This document shows, in pieces, positions 10,325 through 22,365 of a stretch of 64,000 bases of DNA. The notes below the pieces were generated by a model that saw only the letters and a list, made by a program, of their open reading frames with translations, did no database searches and was not told the origin of the DNA. The DNA lies in the NCBI GenBank assembly GCA_030278955.1, contig JAOANR010000003.1:27605227-27669226 (forward strand), in the 5' to 3' direction. Origin of the DNA: Hygrophila difformis. Taxonomy: Eukaryota; Streptophyta; Magnoliopsida; Lamiales; Acanthaceae. The translations under genes were made by a program, and so were the position numbers. Positions within the stretch are counted from its first letter, which is position 1. Each line of letters opens with the position of its first letter.

Positions 10325-12060
10325 AGGGGAAGGATGCTGAAGATGGACTGAATCTGTAAAGATTCACTTTTGACTGGACTGACTGGAACTGTATTTTGGT
10401 AATCTTTTGACTGATCTTTGATGCTAACCTATTCAAGTGTACAGCTGCGTCTGTATTGATGTTTGGATGTGATTAAGGTCGTGTACTGTATAACGAACCT
10501 TGGAATTGTCTGTTATGATGGTTGTACGACGTATTTTGGGTAGTCGTACATTTACTGCTTTCCAAAAGAGAATTTCATCTTGAGTTCTCCATTATTTGAA
10601 AAAAAAAAAGATGTGTGGCAGTCCAAGATGAATAAGTGACTGTCACGCCAAAAACAAGCTGTGACATGCTTGCATGCTCACAGTGTCTTTTTACTGCTTT
10701 CAATTAAACAAACCGGCATAAAACAAGCATAAATCTATCACCTAAATTCACATGTTGAATTTAGGCTGATGATGAAATTTTCAGACTATTACATTGGGAT
10801 AAAACAATTAAAAATATGCATGACATGAACTCTCGAAGTTTTGAGCTATAAAAATCCAATGATATGATCACTTGAAAGACTAATAAATATTCATGTTGAG
10901 AATTTGATTGAATAAGTTGTAAGAATTTTCAAAGACTAAATTTGAGAATGAATGTATGACATGATCAAACCGTCCCTTGTGAGATCTGAGCCGAGTCATT
11001 TTTACTCAATACTTCTTTGATTGTGTGAATCAATTCGATTAAAGGGCACTAGAACTTGCAATTGGGACCGATTCAAGATCATGCCATATTCCCGAAATCG
11101 AGCAAATGATCGAGGCACTTAGAAAAACCCAAAATTTTGGCTTTCATTTGAATTCCAAACCCAAAAACATTTTCCCTTTAGGATTAACCAACTTGAGCCT
11201 TTAAGCCTAATTTTTCTTTGAAACCACTATATTATTCCTAGCTTTACAAAAAGACCAAGAAAATCAAACCCAAGTGTACATGAGCCATCCCATCAAGGCA
11301 TTGTAATTTTTGATCATCAAATATGTATCAATCGGTATGCTATAAACCGATTCAAAAAAAAAAGAGAGTTGAGATCTATTCAACAAGAATAAATTGCAAA
11401 TGACAAAGCAAATTAGACAAAGTCTAGTGTCATGCAATACAAAAAGAAAGAAAAACAAAAGAAAGATAGAAATAATGATGATCATAGATTCTGCAACATG
11501 CCAAGTTATGGTGGAATGGTGTCGTGTCACTTTTAGCCCAATATTTTCCTTTCCTACCAAATGTTACAACCGTATGCCCCGTTACAACCTTTGAATAAGA
11601 CCTCGGGATCTCGATTTGAGGAAATGAGCCGGTGGCGAGTTGGTCCAGTTGCAAGCTTATGGGAGAATTCAATTGAATTTGATTTTGAGCGTTGATGATA
11701 AAAGCCAATCTTGAGAGTGAGTGAACTTTCCGATTCTACTATATGTGAGGCTCTGTTTCTATTAATCAATGATCAGGTCATGCTTGAATTCAAGGAGTAA
11801 GCCAATGAATTTTTCTAAACACCTATTCAAGAAGAATTAACAATAATGATTGGTTTGTGTGTTCACTCAAGTGAGAAGTATCATTCCATTAAACACTGCA
11901 ACCAAGAGAGTTTAATACTTGTAATTTTGATTGTCTTATCCCAATATAAGAAGAATGAAATTTCTGAGGCCACGCAAATGGATTGAATATGCAGAGTCCA
12001 AGCTCCTAGGAGCACTGACTCTGACTGCTCGGGGACGATCAGTATTAAATGTGAGGATGT
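10325..12060 (+). other. Athila-A 3' noncoding region before the 3' LTR
   Basis: No coding region was recognised. A run of eleven A residues lies at about 10600-10610. From about 10740 the sequence matches, in reverse, the Athila-B region at about 39782-41110 (for example TGAGCTATAAAAAT and the ATTGTATGACATGA-type block), so it is element sequence. It ends in AAATGTGAGGATGT (to 12060), the presumed primer region for second-strand synthesis. Confidence 0.7.
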
Positions 12061-12394
12061 TGATAATGGCCAAAATTGACCATTATTTTCAATCAATTTC
12101 CGTGTCTGAGACGGACATTTTGATCGTGTTTCCATCTTATTGTAATAAGAAAGCAATTGAATTTAACAGATTAATGCTAGTTTGTAAAAACATCAAGCCG
12201 GTAATGAAAAGACACAAAATATGCAATTTTTAATTGTATTTGTGTTAGAAAAATCCAAAAACATGAAAAAAGGAAAAAGAAAAGAAAAAGGAATGAAAAG
12301 ATGGGCAAAAGAATAATATAGCCCACAAAAATCCAAAAAGATGGGAAAGAGATTGAAAATCCCACAACTGAAATTTGGTCAAGTGTTGAAGCAC

Positions 12395-12790
12395 AATTCG
12401 AATTGTGCAATTCGAATTAATTCGAATTGCACACAATTCGAATTGCTGAAGAGAACAAAGAAATGGTTAAGTGTTGGAAGGGATGCAGAAGCCTAATTCG
12501 AATTGTTCAAATTCGAATTAATTCGAATTAGGGAATGCAGAGAAGAAACCCAAAGGCAAGAAGAAGTGCAATTTGAATTGTCCAATTCGAATTAATTCGA
12601 ACTGGCACAAACAATTCGAATTGCCAACAAATGCAAAGAAGCCAAGCAGAAACCCTCATCCAATTCGGGAAAAGACCAATTCGAATTCTTCACAACAATT
12701 CGAATTGATAACTGAAGGCCACATTTCCAGCTCAAGGAAGAGATCTCACAATTCGAATTAATTCGAACTGATTGAATTAATTCGAACTTC
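12395..12790 (+). repeat. LTR palindrome array 1 (upstream of TATA)
   Basis: Blocks of AATTCGAATT occur: single 12395-12404, double 12409-12428 inside a longer perfect palindrome (12404-12433, flanks GTGC/GCAC), single 12435-12444, then further blocks at 12495-12529 and 12580-12602 and more degenerate ones to 12790. The position, about 330-730 bp into the LTR, equals that of the GCGGT-type array in Athila-B (46615-47065). Confidence 0.9.
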
Positions 12791-12850
12791 ACTCATTGAA
12801 GCTGTGGAGCATGAGCACAAATTGGTGGGCCTAGGGTTTCGAAGTTTGTC

Positions 12851-12858
12851 TATAAAAG
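12851..12858 (+). promoter_or_regulatory. Athila-A LTR TATA box
   Basis: TATAAAAG lies 60 bp after palindrome array 1. The same TATAAAAGCTGAC is kept in both Athila-B LTRs, which supports a real core promoter. Confidence 0.8.
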
Positions 12859-12947
12859 CTGACCTTCCTCAACACAAGAAACATCCTTGGATCAAGAATT
12901 TTGCCAAAAAGCAGCTGGGACAAAAAGAACAGCAGGAGGTTCCACAC

Positions 12948-12957
12948 CCCTTAAGGG
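12948..12957 (+). other. CCCTTAAGGG palindrome in the Athila leader
   Basis: This perfect 10-bp palindrome lies about 95 bp after the TATA box, so it should be in the transcribed leader. It is unchanged at 38833-38842 and 46431-46440 in Athila-B. Confidence 0.6.
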
Positions 12958-13730
12958 TTAGGTAGGTAGTTTAGTTTAGTTTAGTTTATTTTTCTTGCAA
13001 GTAGTGTAATCTTTACATGCTTGGATCTTAGTTTAGTGTAGAAGCAGTTTGTGTAACCCTTAGAGTAGCCATTTCCAGATTGTTACAAGCTTTCTAGTTA
13101 GAATAAACCCTACCTTCAAGTTAATGATGGTTTTGGGTTCTTTATTTTGTTTTCAAAGTGTCAATACAAGAAAAATTTCCAGAAATGGTGTTATTCATGT
13201 GTTTTGGCACTCTTTAATGCTTTCTCTAGAAATAAATGCTTAGCATGTTTAGTTGTTTCAACTAGGTTACATTTATTATATCCTAGTTGACATTCAAACT
13301 TAATAAATGCATGTTTGGTGGGTTGTTAGCTTGATTTTGTGCCTTAGAGCTTCAAATGAGTGTTCTTAGGTTTTAGACGTTTTTAGGTTTGTTAGTATTT
13401 ATCTTTATGCCTTAGTTTTCCTGCCTTGATTTTTATTTTATGTTTCCTTAGATAACTTGAGTGTTCTTAGTTTATTCATGCAGTTCTTAGATAACTAGAT
13501 GTTTTAGGTTCTTTGATCTTTGATCCTTTGTTTGTAGAAATAGGGTTTGAATCTTGCCAATACCCACTGGACATGTGTTTGTTTATTTCTTGAAAACTTC
13601 ACTAGGGTGGCTGTGAAGTGACATTGATGTGAGAAGAGGGATTTGGTAAATCTAAACCCATCATTAACCGCACAGTGCTCACCTAACCCATACTTGTGAG
13701 AACAAAAATTGTGATTGTTTGAAAATGTGT

Positions 13731-14187
13731 AATTCGAATTGAGGCAATTCGAATTATCTCGAATTGCCTAAGAAATTCGAATTGCACAACCAAAAACTTC
13801 ATGTGGTTTCCAACCAATTCGAATTCTCTAATTCGAATTAATTCGAATTGGTTCAACAATTCGAATTGGCAAGGAAGACCACATTGTATTGCATGCCATC
13901 CATTCATGCCTTAGTTTATTTTCCCTCTCTTACCAATTCGAATTATGCAATTCGAATTAATTCGAATTGCTGAACAATTCGAACTCACCTCCCCCTTGAG
14001 GTAAATGCCTTAGTCAATTTGAGCAAGAAAAGGACTTCGCCAATTCGAGTTGTCCAATTCAAATTAATTCGAATTGGTCAATAATTCGAATTTGATGATG
14101 TTCCAATTTCTGGCAATGATCAATTGGGTAAAGTACTACTTCATCCTTCATGCATTCTCAATTCGAATTACCCCAATAATTCGAATT
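13731..14187 (+). repeat. LTR palindrome array 2 (downstream of TATA)
   Basis: Further AATTCGAATT blocks in single/double/single layout, for example around 13803-13869 and 13935-13985, with the last singles at 14160-14169 and 14178-14187. It lies about 880-1340 bp downstream of the TATA box, in presumably transcribed sequence. It matches in position the Athila-B array at 45140-45715. Confidence 0.88.
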
Positions 14188-16797
14188 GAACTATCCCTTC
14201 TATTTTAAAAAACTCCAAAAAAAAATATTTTTCTTCCATGATTTGTGTAAGTTGCATGGATGTATTGGGACTCGGCCCAGTTCATCTGATTTCTGTCCAT
14301 TACACATCTCAACCCACTAGTGTCCACTTATTGTGTGCTTAACACCCACACAATACCAAAAATATTTTCTTACTTTTATGTTTTCTCCTTCATTGTGTGT
14401 ATGAACGGATAATGAGAAACACCACAGATTAATGTTGGTGAAAGGTCCCTTCACAGGGATATCGACTAACCCGTCTTCTGTGTGTCAATTATTATCTGTT
14501 ATTTTGCATGATCTGGTTAGTGGTTGGAGGAAGCTTCGGGGAGCGTTCTCTTCACTAAGAGTTTCCATTAGTCACTCAGCCAATTCCTAATCAGACACAG
14601 TTTTAATTTTCCTTATCTTAATTTCTCAACCTGAATTCAAGTTGCAATAGTATTAACTGATGTCGACCAACATCAGTTAAGAAACATTACAGCAAGAAAT
14701 ATGTGGGTTATTCTTCCACTCACAGACAAAAGAAAACTAAATGGCGGCGGTCACCGTTGTTTGGAATTCTTTTTGTCTAAAATCAGTCATCTGGGAAAAT
14801 TGGGAACCGGACAGCAGATGTTTGCAGTCCGGAGAACCCCAACTATCTCTGGCACTCTTTTTAGCCGATTTCTTCTCATCTCAGGCCAATCCACCTTTGT
14901 GTATCACATTCTGTCTAACCCCACCATATATTTTGGGGTATTTTATTTTCCTTTTCATATACTTGTATGCATGATACTATTATGTAGATGTTCTGGTCTT
15001 ATTGCTATTTTGGGGATCCTTCCCCTTGGACACAGAAGTCTTGATTTAAATCGGATGTTGCATAATAAACTTCCAACAAAAATTCCTTTGTAAAATCCGG
15101 ATCTGAGTAAGGGATAAATTCGACAGTTATGACTAATTCATCTTCCACCGGGGGTTGATTTTGAGAGCTTAGAAGCAGAGTCAGCGATTAGGTCTCACCT
15201 AGACTGAAAGGATCTGTGTTTTAATTGAGAGTTTAGTACCTGTCTAGGGAATGATTTTCAAATATTCATTTGCTTCTCAAAATTGCTGTGTGTTGGAAAT
15301 CTGATATTAGATATCGCATTAAGTCAATATCCACTTGGGTGTAGATGAGATGTGATAAATAATACTAGAGGAACAACATATAGGCCTTGGTGAATTTATA
15401 AGGTAAGGTCGAGTATTCCTTCGACTACTATCTTCTTCTGCCAAAGTCTAGAATTGAGTCTTGAGTGAGTACATCCGGAATAGGTTCATTTATGGATCTG
15501 TTTCATTTAGTTTGTATCTCATAACTACCCAGATGTTGTAAGCCCTGTGGCTTATTGATATCTCGGGGGTTCTTGATCTGCATCTGGTCACCAAGACCAG
15601 GGGCTCTTTTATACTAACGGAAAGAGACGTTTTTAACGATTCCGAGTGATAGATTTAAATGCTTTCTTTACAGCTTTCTTTACTGCTTTCCTTTAAATGC
15701 TTTCATAGAGGTCACTCGGAAGAATTAGGGGCTGTCAATCTGTTAAAAGGTTTGAGAGTTGTGGAATGGTTTGGGGCTTGATTTGAAACTTTGGGTGTGA
15801 CATGAGGGAATGATAGGAGTACTTGGCATGTCAACTAATGATATGTTAGGTGTTGCTTGTCCACCACAGATATGTAATGTAACTTGACAAGGCCTGGGGA
15901 GGGAGTTATAAGTCTGTGGTATCTTAGAAATTGTTGTCTTAAGTGCATGTAAATTCTCACCATAAGTACCTGTCTGATAAAGGGAACATGGTGTAGAAAG
16001 CATGAGAGTTAGCTAACTAGAGGATTATCCCAAACTAAGATCTGTGTATAAAAATGGAAGTTTAATTGCGTTTCATCTTAATCTTGTCCAATCTTTATTA
16101 TTTCCTCCCTGTCCCTTCTGTCATATTTAAACTTTCTTTCTAGATAGTGTAGCATAATTTTATATTGCTATCGTAGTATAGATTAAATTGCTTTCCTCGA
16201 TCTAGTCTACTATGCTTTGTAGAATAATTTTTACTGCTTTCATGATCTGGCTTAATTTATGTCAAGTAGTTGTTAGAAACCCTTGCAAAACTTGAAACGA
16301 GTAACCGAGTGGAAAATCTTAGTAAACGACGTGGGCCCTGCTTCCATCGCACATCCTCCAGTGAACGATCCGGTACTTACTATAAATTACTACAATTTTT
16401 GACCCGTGCGCTTTCGGGAGCACAGTTTTTTGACATGAGTAAATAAAAACACAACATTTTGGGAAAATACTCATACAGTGGGAAGATGTTCAAAAGTTTC
16501 ATGGCAGGTGCTTTCGTGACATGAAATTATGAGAAGTATCATAGTGCAGATGCCAGGGACTTTCAGGGTGACAGACTGAAGGTCAATCTCGGTTGCACCG
16601 TGATATTTGTCAAAAGTTTCATGGCGGGGAGGACCACAGCGCCGTTTGAGATTAAAACACCCCACATGAGTAATAAAAAGGGAAATCTTAACATATCCTT
16701 AAACCCCTTCCCTACATCATAAATCTTTTCATTTAATAAATCCAAACTTGATATTTCAGAAAATTACTCGTGTTAATGAAACTCGTCAAAAGTTTCA

Positions 16798-17072
16798 GTG
16801 GACTGTGTTGTTTTAGTAGTGGGGCTGCGCAGACTGTTTTTTTTTTTTAGGAGGGCTGCATTCCTTTTGTGTTTTGAAGGAGAAGAGAGACTTAATTTTG
16901 CCATATTTCAATTTAGTCCCTTAATTTTGCAACCCTAGCATTGTCTCCCTCCTTGTTTGCCAATTTTAAGTATACCCCACAAACTTTAGGAAATTGTAGT
17001 ATGCCCCCTAAGTATTCTAAACATTAGGATTTGAGCCCTTAGTGTTTAGATAATTCCAAGATTGAACCCCTT
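16798..17072. other. Short unassigned segment between two elements
   Basis: No coding region. It carries a T-run near 16839-16850 and ends in the target duplication CCCTT (17068-17072). It probably continues at 28654 and may be the left part of the old Tat element or its flank. Confidence 0.5.
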
Positions 17073-17617
17073 TGTAATACCCGAGAATTTTAATACATAA
17101 AATAAATAAATAAATAAAACAATAACAATAAACAAATAAATAAATAAATAAACATAATACGTAGATAAGGAAATGGGAAGTGGAATTTAATTTTCAATAC
17201 CCGTAAAGCCAAAAGACGATTTAATCAAATATCGGGTTCCCGTGTACCCGACACCAATTGACTCGAGTTGAACTCGAGTCCAAACATAAATTTAGACCCG
17301 AATAAAATGACGATAGGAAATAGGAGCCCGAAGATGCCCCGAAAATCGGAATCCGAGAACATAGAGGGATAGAAACCCGAAGGAGAGGAGGAAAAGCACG
17401 ACGGATCGCACGACCCGCCCGGACCGAAGTCCAGGCGGAGTCCGCGCGCTGGCCGCGCGCTGGTTGGCCTAAGGGCGCGCCAACCCCGCGCCAACAGGCA
17501 GAAACGCCCAGTGCGAGATTCTCTCGCCCGAATCCGGATTTTTCGGCTTCGGTTGCATTCCTTTCGGCTCTAGACTCTTAGGGGCAGACCTTGGACGTCT
17601 CCTAGGTCTTGTTTCCC

Positions 17618-17625
17618 TATAAATA
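17618..17625 (+). promoter_or_regulatory. Tekay-B LTR1 TATA box
   Basis: TATAAATA, conserved at the same place in all Tekay LTRs here and followed by the CCTAAACACTTTTCAA region where transcription probably starts. Confidence 0.75.
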
Positions 17626-17941
17626 AACCTCCCGAGTAACCCTAAACACTTTTCAACTCTTCATACTCTCTATACGTTCGAAAACCCTAATCCCGGAGTC
17701 GTCGGAGGCACCAAAACCGAGCAAGGAACTGTCTTGGACGAAAATTTGTGAAGCTACAACATCGTGGAAAGTTCTGGTCCAAATTCTTTTCCATTATGAT
17801 TAGAAAACGCATCCTAACTTAATTTCTTTCCTTTCTACACCTTGAATCGGATCGAGAACGAAGAACCCGACGAACCGAAGAGATAAACGGTGGACTGGAA
17901 GCCACGCCTCCAAATCGACGTTCCCGGACGACTGTAAATCT

Positions 17942-19135
17942 GTAAGTTAATACTTACATGGTTTTGGAAGTAATTAAAACACTTCAATCTAAAGGTTTAA
18001 CCAAGAATTCGAAAATCTGTCAACACGAAATCTTTACCGGCGCAGCATCTTTGCACGATTTTTCCAAACCATTAAAATTTTCAAACGGGAAAACTCAAAA
18101 CACAAAAAACGTTCCTAAGACTTAGATCTAGCTTCTGTAAAAGTTTCATAATTTTTCGTGATGTTTTGATATCTGAAATCGGCCCGGAACCGGACTGTCT
18201 TAATTTGAATCTTGAATTTCTTGACAGAACTTAGGTCTGAACTTGTAGGCATTTTTGACATTAGTTCTAGGCGGATTCAGATCTTTAGCCGAACATGAAA
18301 GTTGTCGATAATTTTCTTACGAAGGTCTCTGTAAAAATTTCCTCAAATTTGGAGTTCATTTGCTATGGTAGATCTTGAAATTCTGAAACTGCTGTGTAGA
18401 AAATTGGGACAGATTATCATCCTGTTAAAAATTGACGTTTTTCTCTTACTTCCATATCTCGGATCGAAAAACTTAAAACATGAAACTTGTTCATCTATGT
18501 GTTTCCGAGTCACTGGTAAAATTTCAGAATTTTTTGGACTTAAAACCGATTCTTAAAGAATTTTAGAGTAAACAGTGGTTTACCGGAGTCAAATCTGGAT
18601 ATCTTATTGAAACGGTGAAATTAGCCTTTAAGGTTAAAACGAGTCGAAATCTCTGTTTAAATAAATTAAGTGAAATCAGAATTTTGACGAAATATAATAC
18701 TTGCCCGAAAGGCAATTGAGATATAGTGCTTGCCGAAAGGCAATTGATATATAGTGCTTGCCGAAAGGCAATTGATATATAATGCTTGCCGAAAGGCAAT
18801 TGATAAATAAAGCTTGCCGAATGGCAATTGAGATATAAACATGAGACATGAGACATGAAACTAGAAGACTCGAAAATTGTTCCTCTTATTTAGATTATGC
18901 TTTTAAATTATGTCCTGCAATTATATTACTTTGCAAGCTATATTCATGATCTTATGGAATTCATGTCTTTTAAATTATGCCATCATTATTATTAAATGAA
19001 TAAATTAAATTATGGGGTCTTATGCATATGTTTTCTTTAAATCTAATTAATGGCTTTGAAACCCCATAATCATGTTTGTGTTAACTTACTCAGCATGTTG
19101 TGCTGACCAAAATCGTTCCTTTCTTTTTCTTTCAG
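17942..19135 (+). other. Predicted LTR intron, LTR1
   Basis: Donor GTAAGT at 17942, branch-like CTGAC at 19103-19107, tract TTCCTTTCTTTTTCTTTCAG ending at 19135. The intron would remove the hairpin array from the leader RNA. Confidence 0.55.
18701..18827 (+). repeat. Five-unit hairpin array with GAAA loops, LTR1
   Basis: The 28-bp unit TTGCC-GAAA-GGCAA plus an AT-rich spacer occurs at 18701, 18730, 18758, 18786 and 18814. The loop GAAA is of the stable GNRA tetraloop type in units 2-4; unit 1 has an extra C and unit 5 has GAAT. Confidence 0.88.
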
Positions 19136-19486
19136 AACTGAAGAATATGCATCATCATATGCATAAATGGGAATTTTGGGGAAATATATTATTTTTAAGT
19201 TCCTGCATTAGACTAGACTCGCATGAACGGGCCTGTTTAACCCGTATTTTGGTCGTGTTGGCCCTATTTTTAAATTCCGCTGCATTATATATGTAAATAT
19301 TATTTTCCGCTGCAACTGTAATGACCTTATTTTTAAATTATGTATGAATGGGCTGTTTGAATGTTTTAAATCCTGAAAAACCATAGCCTTGTATCTCTTT
19401 AGCAAGCTCGGAGAAACCGTGTCTTGCTAGGGAGGTGTGGCGGTGACACCCCAACCTGGGTGACCAAAAATCGGGGTGTTACCGAG

Positions 19487-19499
19487 TGGTATCAGAGCC
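19487..19499 (+). other. PBS, initiator tRNA-Met (first internal region)
   Basis: TGGTATCAGAGCC, three bases after LTR1, is complementary to the 3' end of plant initiator tRNA-Met, the usual Tekay primer. Confidence 0.9.
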
Positions 19500-20246
19500 G
19501 GCTTATTTTTAAATTAGTATTATTTTGAAACTATTAGATTATTATTATTTTAAACTATTATATTTAAACCATTATTATTTTTAGACTATTATTATAACTA
19601 TAGAGAGCCCAAGTTATTATTTTTGAAATTTCCTAGCCCCAAATATTCTTGAGCCCAAATGTTAATTATTTTTGACCCAATATAGAGGTCTAAAAATTTT
19701 AATTATTATTTTAAAGCATTAGTTCCATGGAATAAATTTTTATTTTTAAAACCAATGGAAATTAGAAAAAAATATATATATATATATAGTGCATGAATTA
19801 TTTTGGGGGGGAATCATCATCTGCATGTGCATACCACATTTTTTTTATACCTTAGACAACCTAGAAGCGACGTTGTTCTAACTTAGATCTTTTGCTTGCA
19901 CTAGATAACTTAGAAGTTTGACATCGAATTAGGAACGCTAACTAGAGACGGATCTTGCCTTAGTCCTAGATCGCGTTCATCTAAGCGCACGCCTAAGCAT
20001 AACAAATCTCGGCCTTAGCCATTCCTAGTCTTGTACGAATTAGAAAATTTCCTTATGTGGAACCAATAAAAATCAAGATTTTATTAAAACACCTTTTGTT
20101 CCAAAGACCTTGTTTCGTTTCCCCCAAACAACAAATCCGAAAATTTGAATTTTGGTTTCCCAAAAAAAAAAAGAAAAAAAAAACGTCTTCTTCAAGCGAT
20201 CTATCTAAACTCTAATAAGCTAATCTATGCACGTGTATAACAGAAA

Positions 20247-21399
20247 ATGGCACCTAGGAAAAACCCGAGGAAGGTAAGTCCAAACGGCATAGATGCAGAC
20301 CTCCCCAACGTACCCAACAACAGTGGAAGTCCTCAGAACCTAGAAGAACAAGCGCCTCGTGTGCCCAATAATATGGAAGGACGTTTAAAAAACTGTAGAG
20401 GAACTCCTTGTAGCATTAGGAAATGCCGATATGCATAGGGCACAAACAACAGTACCTCTGCCAGTAGCCCGAGTCAACTACTTGGCGTTAGTAAACCCCT
20501 ACAACCCACCCCATTATGATGGCCAAGAGGATCCGGCCAAGTTGGAAGGATGGATCCGTACATTTGATAAGCTCTTGGATGCTATCAAATGCCCTGAGGA
20601 GGAGAAGATACGTGTAGCAACCTACTACTTAGGAGGCAAAGTCGATGAGTGGTGGCAAAATCTTCAAGCAAATTCGGAGGAAGACGAGGAAGCCTACACC
20701 TGGGAGGAACTTAAGGAATCCTTGCGGGAAAGATTCTACCCACTGAGCACCAAGACTGCGAAATACGAGGAGTTCATCAACCTCAAACAAGGTGTGCAAA
20801 CAGTGCAAGAGTACTACACCAAATTCAAGGAGCTAGTACGATTTGCTACGAGGCTAGTGCCAACTGACTCTGACAAGGCTTAGAAATTCGAGATGGGTCT
20901 GAACCTTAGTATCAGGGAGATACGTGCAGTAGGGCAATTCACGAACCTGCAGACGGTTTATGATCGTGCGGTAGCGGTTGCACGAGTTCAAGGACTGAAA
21001 CGGAAACCGGTATAGGAGGCTAACCAAGGACCATAAGGAGAATACAAGGTGGATAAGGACCATTTCGATGGAAACTCGAACGGACAACATCAAAATGACA
21101 ATAGGGAGAAAAAGGGGATAGTCTTCAACCGTGGTGACTATGCGCCACCATGTCCTAAGTGTGGTAACCCGCATTATGCGAGAGGATGCCCTCAGCCTGG
21201 AGCATGCCTTCGATGTGGTCGACATGGTCATCGGCTGCGTAATTGCCGGACACGGAAAGAGAACATCGACAAGAGAGAGGATGTGACTACTCGACCAAAG
21301 CAGCCACGAAACCCCGACAGTCAAGGTGGCAACAACCAAGGGCACCGATACCCTCAGAATAAAGACCAAAACCCAAAACCTCTTGAGAGTACTGAATAG
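20247..21399 (+). pseudogene. gag: Tekay-B gag, copy 1 (frameshift and three stops)
   Basis: ATG at 20247 opens with MAPRKNPRK. An expanded A run near 20388 shifts the frame; Gag continues in the next frame from about 20400. The capsid region is clear (PPHYDGQEDP, WIRTFDKLLDAIKCPEEEK, YYLGGKVDEWWQ, FYPLSTKTAKYEEF, 20490-20880). Stops follow at 20881 (TAG), 21013 (TAG) and 21034 (TAA). Two zinc knuckles (CPKCGNPHYARGC and CLRCGRHGHRLRNC) lie at 21150-21250. The frame ends at 21397 and is joined directly to the 3' region that follows pol in Tekay-C, so all of pol is deleted. Confidence 0.9.
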
Positions 21400-21676
21400 G
21401 CAGTTATGGGGACATAACTGGAGTCCTAATGGGGAGAAGATGTGATACCCTGTAATAAAGTAGATGCATTTATTTTTTTAGTTTGGCTCGACAATATGTA
21501 TCCCAAATCAATTTTGAACTACGTTATGGCTTGATCCCTTCACAGGGTACGTAGGCAGCTTAGAAGTTTTAATTCTAAGTTCAGTCACAAATTAATAAAA
21601 CAAACAAAAAGACCTTAGCACGAGAAAAGCCGAAACACAACTTCGAGGACGAAGTTGATTCTTAAGGAGGGTAGAC
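21400..21676 (+). other. Tekay-B 3' untranslated region and polypurine tract, copy 1
   Basis: It starts with AGTTATGGGGACATAACT, as after pol in Tekay-C. It contains the conserved block near 21512-21592 (GGCTTGATCCC, GGGTACGTAGGCAGC) and ends in CTTAAGGAGGGTAGAC (21661-21676), the polypurine tract next to LTR2. Confidence 0.75.
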
Positions 21677-22365
21677 TGTAATACCCGAGAATTTTAATAC
21701 ATAAAATAAATAAATAAATAAAACAATAACAATAAACAAATAAATAAATAAATAAACATAATATGTAGATAAGGAAATGGGAAGTGGAATTTAATTTCCA
21801 ATACCCGTAAAGCCAAAAGACGATGTAATCAAATATCGGGTTCCCGTGTACCCGGCACCAATGGACTCGAGAACTCGAGTCCAAACATAAATTTAGAACC
21901 GAAAAAAATGACGATGGGATAGGAGCCCGAAGATGCCCCGGAAATCGGAATCCGAGAACATAGAGGGATAGAAACCCGAAGGAGAGGAGGAAAAGCACGA
22001 TGGATCGCATGACCCGCCCGGACCGAAGTCCAGGCAGAGTCCACGCGCTGGCCGCGCGCTGGTTGGCCTAAGGGCGCGCCAACCCCGCGCCAACTGGCAG
22101 AAACGCCCCGTGCAAGATTCTCTCGCCCGAATTCGGATTTTTCGGCTTCGGTTGCATTCCTTTCGGCTCAAGACTCTTAGGGGCAGACCTTGGACGTCCC
22201 CTAGTTCTTGTTTCCCTATAAATAACCCTCCCGAGTAACCCTAAACACTTTTCAACTCTTTATACTCTCTATACGTTCGAAAACCCTAATCCCGGAGTCG
22301 TCGGAGGCACCAAAACCGAGCAAGGAACTGTCTTGGACGAAAATATGTGAAGCTACAATATCTTG

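Larger units (their letters stand above)
971..16797 (+). mobile_element. Athila-A: Athila-lineage LTR retrotransposon carrying an F-box gene
   Basis: Visible parts in order are the 5' LTR remnant (971-3201), tRNA-Asp PBS (3202), gag and pol remains (3348-7032), a noncoding module (7033-7560), a palindrome array, a spliced F-box gene (8183-10324), a 3' noncoding region (to 12060) and the 3' LTR (12061-16797). The LTRs run from TGATAATGG to AGTTTCA. The two LTR copies differ at about ten places in the first 600 aligned bases, so insertion is fairly recent although the coding region is dead. The 5' end is outside the window. The five bases after the element are GTGGA. Confidence 0.9.
12061..16797 (+). 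repeat. Athila-A 3' LTR (4737 bp)
   Basis: It begins TGATAATGGC and ends AGTTTCA. The boundaries agree with Athila-B, whose LTRs are fixed by target duplications. In order it contains palindrome array 1, a TATA box, a CCCTTAAGGG palindrome, palindrome array 2, and then the 2.2 kb also present at 971-3201. The LTR is very long for its type and has no gene. Open frames at 14701-15093 and 14741-14974 repeat those at 1145-1497. Confidence 0.92.
17073..19483 (+). repeat. Tekay-B LTR1
   Basis: It starts TGTAATACCCGAG and ends GGTGTTACC, the final A having changed to C. It holds a TAAA-rich stretch (17097-17157), a GC-rich block (17400-17500), a TATA box, an intron-like segment and a hairpin array. 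The first donor seen in other copies is changed here (GAAAGT near 17767). It is the most divergent of the three LTRs. Confidence 0.92.

Noticed and set aside
7270..10740. Classical Athila env-like gene
   Set aside because: No membrane segments or env-like features; the only convincing coding sequence is the F-box protein.
17097..17157. TAAA/AAATA repeats as a satellite or centromeric repeat
   Set aside because: Short simple-sequence tracts confined to LTR starts and present in each LTR copy.
18701..18827. CRISPR-like regular repeats
   Set aside because: Units are near-identical along their whole 28 bp, spacers are not unique, and the setting is a plant LTR.
21615..22171. Minus-strand frames across Tekay LTR starts (also 26191-26736)
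   Set aside because: They cross the LTR boundary and the GC-rich promoter block; low-complexity translation and no domain.
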